A DNA stretch of 64,000 bases from Psilocybe azurescens (lineage: Eukaryota; Basidiomycota; Agaricomycetes; Agaricales; Agrocybaceae): positions 16,200 to 80,199 of the forward strand of contig JAJIRX010000752.1 in the NCBI GenBank assembly GCA_023853785.1. Reading direction: 5' to 3'. Position numbers and translations under genes: made by a program. Numbering within the stretch: the first letter of the stretch is position 1; each line of letters starts with the position of its first letter. This document shows, piece after piece, positions 32,097 to 41,523 of this stretch. The notes under the pieces are model-generated. The model was given only the letters and a program-made list of their open reading frames with translations, did not search any database and was not told the DNA's origin.

Positions 32097-34135
32097 ATGT
32101 CTACCGCCCTGACTTCCCATATTGCTCGCGCCAATCAGGCAGACAAACGAATCATTTGATTAGCACGGGACCCAATCGAGTATAAAGCTAATCTTGTGGA
32201 ACTCTACAGTGAATTGGTGAGCGAAAAATTTAATTTTGCGTTGTATTCGTTAGCTCAAATGTTATAATGGTAGGTGGCTCTGGACTCTCAAAGCCAAAAC
32301 CTTCCTAACCAACCCAAAACTTTGTGGAAGGAGGTTCACGATATACTGATGGGAGGCAGGGCAAACAAAGGCAGGGGATGGTTACTCAGGCCAATGGCAA
32401 TCCAAGTTGCCGAGGCAGCAGAACGTCACAAGGCCATGCTTAAAGCAAGAGAGGACCAGAAGGAGAAGGAGAAGACAAAGGAACATGTCAGGGAACGCAC
32501 GCAGAAGCCGAAGAACAAGGTATCGACTGGAAATTCTCATGCTGAAACGGCATCCGCTACGGCGACCGCTGAAGAGGACAACATTCGCAAAAAAAAGAGA
32601 TCTGCACCATCCAAGCCCAATTTCAGCGCCTCAGTAGGAAACGTAAAAAAGCAAGGTTATAGTTTCCAGCGATGATGATGGAGGTGAGACAAAAAGGCAA
32701 CACCAGGAAACCCACAAAACCCACAAAACCCAGAACGAGGTGACGCCCTAAAATAAAGAGTTAGTTGATCTCATATTGCTTGTTACATATTTTAACAAAT
32801 TATTACAGAGGAATCTACAAAAATGTTGACAGGATAACTCCAAAGCCTGCAAAACCTGGTCAGGAAGATAAAGCGGCGACCGCTCCAAATAAAGCACGCA
32901 AAAAGCGGCCGCCGGGGAGGCCGTTAAGGCTGGCAGTTCAGCCCCACCAGATTCCTCCCTTAAGTCTGACCATAATGCTGATGTAAAAGGGTGGGTTGAT
33001 GGCGATGTTTCTTGCGATTCGTGCCTGAAAGCAAGTCGAAGGTGCTTGGTCCTCGCCGACGAGACAGCACGGGAGGGACACGCATGTTGGGCTTGCAAGA
33101 ATGGCAAAAACGATGCCCTTTGGCCAACACAGCAAACATCGGGCTCCACTTCAAGACACCTCTGAGTGATGGTATGCTCAGACAACTGGGAGAACATCCT
33201 GGTTGTAACGACTTGGGGGACCTTCTTGCCGAGATCTTGCAGAAGGTCCGCCAACATTGCGAAGCCCTCCAACGCCGGATGACCTTCTGGGGGATATCTT
33301 GCAGGGTGTCCAAGATATTCAAAACAAACAACAAGTATTGGAGAAGGATCTGCAAGAGATGAAGGGGTGGATGGGAATGATAAACAAGGGGGCATCGTTC
33401 AGAATGATCCAGTCATCAGGTTTCATCAGTCCAAAGTCGGTCACCGTGCCCATCGTGAACGACATTGTGGAGTCCGTAGCAGAGGCTGAAGGTGCTGCTC
33501 CTCCCCCAAAATCTGGCAACTATGGAGGGAAGTTCGATGAATCAGAGGCCCCAGAAAACCAGGATGTCCCCAAGCAATTAGGTACTACAGAACTGACACT
33601 TCCTACCGTCCCAACTGCCGACGACAACACACCCCTCACCAAGGCTGCCGGCGACACATTCAACATCGATCCAGATGCCGCAGTCGTTGCGGCCCACAGC
33701 AAACCAGGCGCTGCAAACTCTTTGCCTGGACTAAATCAAGATTCAACAAGTAACATATCAGGGGCAGTAGTAACAACAGAGCTACTGGATCAGCCAAAAT
33801 TGTTTTCAACAGATTCTTCAACCAGCACGGTCGCCGATGACGTAGGAGGATTTACAACTCAGCCAGTTGAAAAACCAAACTGCAATAGTTGGATTCCAGA
33901 AGGTACTTTGGAGCCAGCAACTTATATACCACATTTCCGTTACACAGAACTGGAGCCAAACACACTGGTGCCGTATCCTTGTTCTCCAACCCCGGAGGCT
34001 GGAGCAGTGGGGAAAGAAGACAATGATTGGCATGGGGAATATGAGGAGGTGGGGTATGCCACTACAATGGCTTTGAAACGCAAAATGGAATTGGAGGGAA
34101 ATGAGGATCATGAGACGAAGAAGAAGAGAGTATAG
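32097..34135 (+). pseudogene. Zn2Cys6-like protein with coiled coil, copy 1
   Basis: Starts MSTALTSHIARA at 32097, with a TGA after 'DKRII', then 'LARDPIEYKANLVELYSEL' and an intron of about 58 bp. The next exon has 'LWKEVHDIL' and 'GWLLRPMAIQVAEAAERHK', then a Lys/Glu run. After a further intron and a frame change comes C-x2-C-x6-C-x13-C-x2-C ('CDSCLKASRRC' at 33013, 'CWAC' at 33084), the Zn2Cys6 spacing, but the sixth Cys position holds Ala. The stretch 'QGVQDIQNKQQVLEKDLQEM' looks coiled-coil. The long C-terminal frame (33257-34135) is Pro/Thr/Asp-rich and ends in a basic 'ETKKKRV', a likely nuclear signal. Paralogous to 58125-60540, with shared 'LW..V...L..G' and 'LRP' spacing. A DNA-binding role is inferred, and this copy is probably dead. 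Confidence 0.6.
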
Positions 34136-34219
34136 TTTTTATATCAATTTATTTATTGCTATTTAGGTACGGACTAATGGTACTGCTACTTCATGGAAAT
34201 TGAAGGGAAGGGAAGAGAT

Positions 34220-34860
34220 TACTATTTCACGCCTCACCTTTCCAGATGCGGTTCTGCCTTTATTAATAGCTGTGCTTATTGACAACTTTACTTTGGCCTT
34301 TGACGGCCCCGACGTCGTTTTCGACTTGTTCACAGCGGCAGCCGTGGCTACAGGAATAGCAATTCGGCTAGACCTTCTTACTGTGGTCCCTAAGTTTTTG
34401 AAACTTTTTCTTTGCTGGTTGAAGAGGTAGAAGGATGAAGATGCTTATCCAATTGTTGAATTGATGGCGGTGACTGTATTCGTGATTCTTGCAGGATTCC
34501 ATCTTCATGAGCGATTTGAGACAAGCGATGACTTCGGCGACCGACTGCTTGATTAGTTTCTTGTTGGAAGTCGCTTTCCAATTGCATAGTGGAAGATTGC
34601 ACAACAGTGGTTTGTGTTGGTTGATCATAACAAACAGGGTCTGTGAGGTGGCCGCCAACATTGTTTTGGTTTTGTTGTATGAGATGATCGTCAGTGCCCT
34701 CTACTTCAGACGATTCGGACGATGGAGATCGCTCCCTAACCTGGTGGACATACGATTGCACAGTGGACAATTGCACAACACTGGTTTGTGCTGGTTGATT
34801 ATGACCAATAGAGTCTGTGAGGTGGCCGCCATCAGCAAAATCAGAAATACTACAGAGCGC
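34220..34860 (-). pseudogene. Basic protein with 'RRS-R' motifs and a duplicated N-terminal segment
   Basis: The open frame contains two copies of 'GGHLTD..' followed by 'NQPAQTSVVQLSTVQ'-like text, then 'GRRSHRLSQIA', 'PPSIQQLDKHLHPSTSS' and, after one frame change near 34410, 'VRRSSRIAIPVATAAAVNKS' and 'GPSKAKVKLSISTAINKG'. Basic, Ser-rich and without hydrophobic segments, it is likely nuclear (inference). A near copy of the middle section lies at 52776-52930. No named family. Confidence 0.45.
34581..34830. repeat. Direct duplication of about 75 bp, about 175 bp apart
   Basis: 'attgca..agtgga..attgcacaaca..ggtttgtg' and the following 'gtctgtgaggtggccgcca' occur at 34581-34655 and 34755-34833. 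Confidence 0.85.
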
Positions 34861-34889
34861 TCGGGTAGTACTCTATAGCATCCGAGTAG

Positions 34890-35160
34890 TTTAGCAAAGG
34901 TCCCCATTTAGATAGTCTTTTGTCACTTGTATGTAATTTATTCTGGTTGTTATGGAGTGCTATATACCTCTCGTATAGCATGTGCTACAAAAGCCCATAG
35001 CATTCCATAGCACCATCTAATTATGTTCATAGCACTGCCTAATTATGTCCATAGCATTACATACCATAATCCATAGAATCCCATATCACAATCCATAGTA
35101 TCATCTATTAGAATTCATGGTAATCTGTAGCATCCCTCATCCTACTACATAGCAGTATAT
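34890..35160. repeat. Degenerate TGCTATGG/CCATAGCA repeats
   Basis: Repeated 'ccatagca', 'tagcattccatagcacc' and 'atgtccatagcattacatac'. A similar theme ('tgctatgtattgg', 'gatgctacgg') appears at 52560-52760, next to the second copy of the 34.6-kb segment. Confidence 0.6.
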
Positions 35161-35484
35161 AGACAAGGGCAGCATTACAAACCACTTACCATCCTCTAAT
35201 ATTATACCTTGATTAGCCAATTGAAAGGCCTGTACAATGTGGGGTTCAAATGAAATGACCAGGTAAAATTTCGTATGCATTAAATTAGTTCTACGACAAT
35301 TACTGTAAAGAGGACTACCACTTCTGAGACAATACAAAGAAGAAATATGATAGATACAGCCCACACAATCAGTCAAGTACGGGTTCAAAGTTATATGGGT
35401 TGACCATATCATCACGAGCCTGAAGTTGCCTCCTATTACTCATACATTTTGAGGTGAGTTCAGAGGAAATAGTGTATTGATTAC

Positions 35485-38434
35485 TTACATCCCCATTGCT
35501 GCCCAACGACGACGATTGTCCTCAAGAACACATTTATGGTATTCATATGTTCTGACCTTGTCTATCAGCGCTAGCATGGCAGAGTGTATCTGGCCATATG
35601 CTTTTTCGCTGAAGTCGTTTTTGTCATGGGTTCCAGATCGCCATTCATCGAGGCAGCTGCGAATCTGATAGAGTGGTTAGCACTTGTCATGCCATGGTAA
35701 ACAGATTAAAATGTAACATACACACATCATGACCAGGGCAATAGCACCATCCGGTACCATGTCCTTAAACTGGTCAGGGAACGACTTTGCTATACCGTTG
35801 TCTCGATTGTAGTAGAATTGAAGGATGAGGTTTTGAATACATGGGTGTGAGATGTTCGCGTTTACCCTTCACAGATGAAAACTTAGTAACATCGATTAAG
35901 TGGATGAGGAGATTTACTTACCTCAGTGTTTGGTGGACCAACCAGGAACAGACAGTTTGGTTGTAAAACTGCATGGACCTGACGAGAAATTACCACCTCC
36001 AAGTGTTTTTGCTGGGGGATGGTGGGTCCAGCATAGGTGAGGACATCTACATAGTGTAGCATGACGAGTTGACGGCAAAGTTGTTTCATTGCACACCGGT
36101 AGCTGGCAGCCTCCTTGTATACCTAGACAACATATCAATAAAGATAGAAACAAGAAAATGAAATCAATCTTACAACTATAGACATGGGCCTGGTAATCGT
36201 GTACCCTGAAAGAATCAAGCACATTAGTAGAAAGAATGATCGAATATAATTATAGACCTTACTGTCACTGAGCTCTATACCCTTTTCTTCGTGAGCTGCT
36301 AAGGATTGCATTAAACATGCTCTAGCATCCGAAATATCGAATGAGCGCATAGGAAAGGCCTTTTCTACAGCGATGTAAAACCGGAATCGTTCTTTAGCAT
36401 CCTGGATGACAGTTTGCCAGGTTTTCGGGTAATATCGAAGGCAAGTGTTGTTGGTATGAGCTAATTGTCCTACTACTTGTCCCTGTTTCTGATTTTTACC
36501 CTCCCGTTCATTTGATTGGGCCTCAGAGTCCACAGTATCCTCTTCTTCACCACGTTGACTCGAGGCCTGCTGATTTGAAGCAGCAGCAGCAAGCCTTGTA
36601 GGAGAAGGTGGGGCGATTGGGACGATTTCGGCGGTGGTGTTCTTCAAGGATATCGCGAACGCCGTAGTCCTAAAGGACAAGCTCAGTACATGCACTTTGA
36701 ACAGGTAAGGTCATACCTCTTGCGCAGCCAAGTTGGGATTTTGAGAGTAGCTTCGAAGATATTCAAAAGCGCGCCTTTCGTCTTCATCGTCAGATACTTC
36801 GTCAACAGGGACTATAAATTTGTAGGTTCCTTAATCTTAGTGTATGGAGAGGAAAGGCTTGCACTTATGGCCATCCCCATTGCCCTGAGCGTCAAGCTGA
36901 CCTCCTGGGAAGAACCTGACGTCGTAAGGATTGTTGAAGTCATCATCGTCCTGAAGATAAATAATTAGTAAGATGTGATTCGAAAGCTTACCACTCACAT
37001 GTTGATCATTTTGTGAGCGATCTTTGTCACGCCACTGACTTTGGTGATTCTCGTCATTGCTCCAGCAGAATGGTCTGAGTCGTGCCTCGTCTTCGTCTTC
37101 GTCTTCATCCTCGTTTTCGTTCATCACGTAGTCTTCTTCATTGTCGTTGTCATTGTCCTTATCACCATCGACATCGTTCTCACCGATGAGTCGACCATGG
37201 AGTCCGCTGGTTTCAGTAACTTCGTTCTCTTGAGCGGGTGGATCGTCGTATATGTCGTCGTGCGTTGCCTATATAAATTCCATATCGGTATCGAATATAA
37301 CAAACATATATATATATATTAAAAAAGAAACATACGTCCATCATATAAAGCGTTGAATTCACTTGAGGTACTATTAGCGGGCTTCTTCTGTGTTTAAAAG
37401 AGTAAGCTATACCTCGCGGAGTCCGTCCTGAGGCTTCCATAGGCCTCTGCTGCTGCAAAGGGGTTCACGAAGTTGATTCGCAACGGCCCCTTGCTGAGAA
37501 GGGGATTGCTGTTGAACAAGAACTGGTTGGCGCTGTTGTTGTTGAGCAAGGCCCAGGGGCGGTTGACGCTGTTGCTGCTGAGCAAGGCCCGGGAGTTGGC
37601 GCTGTTGGTGCTGAGCAAGGCCCAGGGGCGGTTGACGCTGCTGCTGTTGAGAAAGGCCCGGAGGCACTCGACGTTGATGTTGCTGAATGACAGGAGGTTG
37701 ACGTTGTTGCTGCTGGACAACAAACGGCGTTGGTGACGCCTTTTCAGTCTCCTCGTTCCGTTCGCAGAATTGATTCGACGAGGTAATGGGGCTCCCCCTT
37801 AAGGGTGGGTCGACCCGATTGACTTTCGTGACCTGTAAAGGCTGTAAGACAATATTGAGATATACAATCTTCAGAACACTCACATCGCCACGAACGCGCT
37901 TGGCAGGAGGGGCCATGTCATTATTGGACAATTCACCTGCGAAAATTTCAAGTTCGGTGGGCTCAGCACCTGCGCGCGCGCCCTCGTTGGCGCTTCTGGA
38001 TCTTCGCCTCAAGGTCCTGACCAACGGCTTGGGCTGCCTTCTGCAGCTGAGCTATGTGACCACCTTGGCCACGGGTACTGCGAATTGGCCTACAATTACC
38101 GGTAGGAACGTTCTCTTTAATACAAAGATAAGTAAAAGTTGGTCCTGTATATTCTGGAATGCATACCCTTATTCACTGTCGCTTGAGTGCCATCTGGCAC
38201 TGGTATGCCCATAACCGCCGGGCTATCTTCAAGGTCTACTGCGGCAGAATATGTACTAGTATCAGTATGAGAAACAATGTTAGCAGGCGGAAAAAAACCT
38301 CGTGTGTCCACTTCAGCGGCCCCACTGGGACGCACCGAGTCAGGTATAGCTTTGGTCGTCCTTTTCGACGTTCTGGTCGGTCGGGAAGAGGCTTTTGTAT
38401 TGCTTTTGGTGGATGCTTTCTTTGTGTTAGCCAT
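35485..38434 (-). pseudogene. DUF6532 domain protein with Gln-rich N-terminal half
   Basis: Starts MANTKKASTKSNTKASSRPT at 38434. An intron ends near 38125. Then 'RSTRGQGGHIAQLQKAAQAV', a frame slip in a GCGCGCGC run near 37972, 'TELEIFAGELSNNDMAPPAK', a Gln/Pro repeat (37490-37730), an acidic 'NENEDEDEDEDEARLRPF' (about 37100) and the C-terminal domain: 'YYPKTWQTVIQDAKERFRFY', 'SLAAHEEKGIELSDSKVYNY', 'YAGPTIPQQKHLEVV', 'NISHPCIQNLILQFYYNRDN' and 'CLDEWRSGTHDKNDFSEKAY', ending 'RRRWAAMGM' (stop 35485-35487). The order fits DUF6532, found almost only in mushrooms. Several introns of 50-80 bp keep frame. Apart from the slip it reads well, so it may be a live gene with a sequence error. Function unknown. 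Confidence 0.7.
37490..37730. repeat. In-frame Gln/Pro tandem repeat
   Basis: Units encoding 'GLAQQQQRQPPL' occur about five times. At DNA level they are ctg/ttg-rich on the plus strand. Length variation here is likely between strains. Confidence 0.8.
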
Positions 38435-38626
38435 GTTGAAAATTTTCTGACACTCTCTATGTGATTAAGAGTTAACGGGGTGAAGCTGAGCTATTCGGAT
38501 GGTTCACTTTTCAACATGTTACCCCTCAGACTGCCCCTTTTTGTGACAATAGATCCGACCCTACTTCACTCCGAGCTCCGGCCTCCCCCCCCTGTAACAT
38601 AAACAAAGAGTTTTGATGGTTTCTAT

Positions 38627-38887
38627 CTAATTAAGAGAAGAAATTTTGTGGTACAACATATATAGGGGCTTAGACGTCTGCTAGTCCAGAACCATACCAA
38701 TAATCCCAAACAACGCCGATGCAAAGCTTTAGAAATGGTTGAGCTTGAAGAATGGCAAGAAGAAATATTGTGGTACAGCATATATAGGGGTATAGACATC
38801 TGTTAATCCAGATTCACACCAATAGTCCCAAACGATGAGTGAGAGAACATATGCAAAGCTGTAGAAACAGTTGAGCTTGAAGAATGG
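38627..38887. repeat. Tandem duplication of about 125 bp
   Basis: 'aagaagaaat.ttgtggtaca' through 'gttgagcttgaagaatggc' occurs twice back to back (about 38627-38753 and 38757-38887), with about 85 percent identity by eye. Confidence 0.85.
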
Positions 38888-39180
38888 CGAAGCGAAAGGA
38901 GGGGATAACTCACAGCCCTCTACATGCTCCGTAAGTTTCTCAGATTCTTCAACAGCTTCACCAGGCTCATGTATAGGCACAACAATCCCAAAAGATATTA
39001 AAATATGTCGGATTCGACCCAGGGCAAGTTGTGCATCGAAAAGCTCCATATCAGCCGTTTTCAAGGCTGAAATCGCCGCTTCCGCCCGGACACACAGCTC
39101 CGCCCTGTTTACGTCGGCACGCAGCCTCCTTTTCTTTGGCTTCTTGCAGCATTGTGTACGCTTGTTCAGGGCGGGTTACC
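38888..39180 (-). pseudogene. Coiled-coil protein fragment, unnamed
   Basis: Minus-strand reading 'RAELCVRAEAAISALKTADM' and 'DAQLALGRIRHILISFGIVV' followed by 'EPGEAVEESEKLTEHVEG'. The heptad-like Ala/Glu/Leu pattern suggests a C-terminal coiled coil of the kind seen in several unnamed mushroom families. The 5' part in another frame reads 'QAYTMLQEAKEKEAA'. The tandem duplication at 38627-38887 abuts its 3' end. Confidence 0.4.
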
Positions 39181-39199
39181 TAAATGGTTGGTTGAGAGC

Positions 39200-40010
39200 T
39201 GTACCATGACGATGTGAATCGGTAGCGTACACTGACACCAAGTCGTGATGTTCGTGATATAGAAGTAGGCAACATGATTAATTTGAATTCCTGATATCAG
39301 TTGAAGCGAAATGACAAGGACTGAAGTCTGCGTTACAGGTAGAGAAACAAAGGTTTTGCAAGAAAATTGCAGCCACCGCTGGCACCGACGTGTTGATATT
39401 GATCACATGATATTCCAGTTATGGATTCGTCTCTAAATGGCAAGTTTTCGCGACAAATTCCTGCTGGGGATGCGATGTGTCATGAGAAATGAGGAGGATC
39501 AATTGACCTTGCAGGAAATCTTGGTCGACTGAATTTCTAGAGAGCCAACATGCCCCCGACTAGGGAAGTGATAGAAATTATATTGGATGAAGACTTGAGC
39601 GTGGGAAAGCTTGGGAATGGATATTAGAGCCTGCGAAGTGGGCTTGCCGTAGTCCGCAGAGTTGATTGATTGATTAGGAGCAAAGAAATTGACATGGCGG
39701 AGGGCGGAAAGAAATCATAGGGTAAAAATCCAACAGCACCGATAAGTAAAGAACGAGCGGATTTCAACAATGGTATCAACCGACAAAGACATATGTATGA
39801 AGGGATAGGAAAGGTTCTTTCGGCAAGAGGGACATTGGAGGGGCAGCAAACGGTCTGGAATATTCAAAGGTAAGTAAGCTAAAGTAGAGTAGCCAGCAGA
39901 TAACTTACTTCTGGACCCATGTTTCACCGACGAGCTTCAAGGCCTCAGATGGCGCGAATGGCTTTGCAACCATGGCTATTTGCAACTTGTGGTCTGAGTA
40001 CACGATTGGG
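39200..40010. other. Mostly non-coding; one 70-codon frame
   Basis: Only the minus frame 39715-39927 stands out ('LQCPSCRKNLSYPFIH', a single C-x2-C). Nothing else could be read. Confidence 0.35.
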
Positions 40011-40109
40011 CCATATCAAATAAATCGGGTAGCGATGGAGGTAGCGAACAGGAAGAGGTGACGAAGAGACCATGTAATAGGGACAATAGAGGGCGGATGG
40101 CGACATCGG

Positions 40110-40700
40110 AAGGTGTCGGTCAAGGACTCAAAAAAGATGGAGAACGTTGGAGGAGACAGTAGGATGTAGAAGAAGCGCTCCTCCGCATCCTCATCTTTAT
40201 CAACATATATGAAGGCGGCAGAGAATGTAGATCCCGTAGATCCTGCTGCCTGGATGGCGATATCGGAAGGAGTCGAGGACTCAAAAAAGATCGAGGACGT
40301 TGGAGACAGCAGGATGCAGAAGAAGCGCTCTTCCGCATCCTCACCTTCATCAGCGCCAATGAAGGCGGTAGCAAAGGTAGAACCGGTTAATCTTGCTGCC
40401 TGGATGGCGATATCGGAAGGAGTCAAGGACTCAAAAAAAGATCGAGGATGTTGGAGGAGACAGTGGGATGCAGAAGAAGCGCTCTTCCGCATCCTCACCT
40501 TCATCAGCGCCAATGAAGGCGGTAGCAAAGGTAGAACCGGTTAATCTTGCTGCCTGGATGGCGATATCGGAAGGAGTCGAGGACTCAAAAAAGATCGAGG
40601 ACGTTGGAGGAGACAGTGGGATGCAGAAGAAGCGCTCTTCTGCATCCTCACTCTCATCAGAGACAATAAAGGCGGTAGAAAAGGTAGAGCTCATAGATCC
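40110..40700. repeat. Tandem repeat of about 150 bp, about four copies
   Basis: The unit runs 'tggatggcgatatcggaagg' through 'gatgcagaagaagcgctc' to 'ttaatcttgctgcc', starting near 40250, 40400 and 40554 with a diverged first copy. Long open frames on both strands across it are repeat translations ('WMAISEGVEDSKKIEDVG'). Confidence 0.88.
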
Positions 40701-40809
40701 TGCTGCCGGAGTCAATAGGGTTGACCCCAATCCCAAGGCAACGTACCTTGGGATTGGGCAAAGGAGGTTGAGAGGAGAGTGTGAAGAGATCGATGACTGT
40801 CGCGAGGTG

Positions 40810-40918
40810 ATCACGTGAATATTCAAACTCCGTCGTACACATGAATATTAAAACTCCGATGCACACGTGAATATTCAAACTCCGTTGTACACGTGAATAT
40901 TCAAACTCCGTCGCACAC
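40810..40918. repeat. 26-bp tandem repeat with CACGTG boxes, four copies
   Basis: Unit 'acacgtgaatattcaaactc' plus 'cgtcgt'. Three of four copies keep CACGTG or TCACGTGA. It lies directly after the 150-bp array. Confidence 0.9.
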
Positions 40919-40962
40919 GGGATTAGCGACGTTAACCTTTCGCCCCAAGTCCTCACCACTAC

Positions 40963-41190
40963 ATTGATATAGACGAGCGTTTCTTCTATATCATAGTCTG
41001 TGGTCACCCCTCAACTTATTTATTTCCGTCAATCTCTCCTACTTCCTCGTTGCGCGGTATACTAAAGCAGGACTCATCATTCATTTTTCTCTTTTGTTCC
41101 TCGCCTAGTATCTTATCGTGCACCTTCGAGTCGAATCGTTCAGAGCATGATATAGACGAACGTTTCTTCTATATCACTGCTCGTGGACTT
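40963..41190. repeat. Repeated GATATAGA-hairpin segment
   Basis: 'gatatagacgagcgtttctt' at about 40967 and 'gatatagacgaacgtttctt' at about 41150 are both followed by 'ctatatca' and a '..tgtgg'/'cgtgg' tail. Each can fold with GATATAGA pairing to TCTATATC. This is possibly a promoter-proximal duplication. Confidence 0.7.
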
Positions 41191-41523
41191 TTCCCTCGTT
41201 CCTAGTACCGCTACATTTCACGATATACGAAGGATCCATTGTTTCTCTATTGTTTTCCCTCGGCGATTTTATCCGTCCTGTTCTGATCTCTAGAATCGAA
41301 CCGTACGTTTGAATTTCTAAATCTCTTTTTCTCTCTTTGATTTGATCACTCTTTTCTAGATCAGTATTCCTATCCTTTGATAATCCACACTCTCTTCTGT
41401 ATAGCTTCAGGATCCCATTGTGGTCATGTAAGTCAACAAGTCCGTATCACGCATCTGAACGCAATTTCTAACACATCTCGTCTTCCATAGACAAGTGATT
41501 TTGTTCAATGTCCTCCACACCTT

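Noticed and set aside
32890..32930. AT-hook-like 'KKRPPGRP' in the Zn2Cys6-like gene
   Set aside because: It appears only in the frame that ends soon after. The frame leading to the cysteine cluster reads differently here.
40016..40826. Long frames on both strands suggesting overlapping genes
   Set aside because: They follow the 150-bp tandem unit exactly and shift with it. No independent coding signal.
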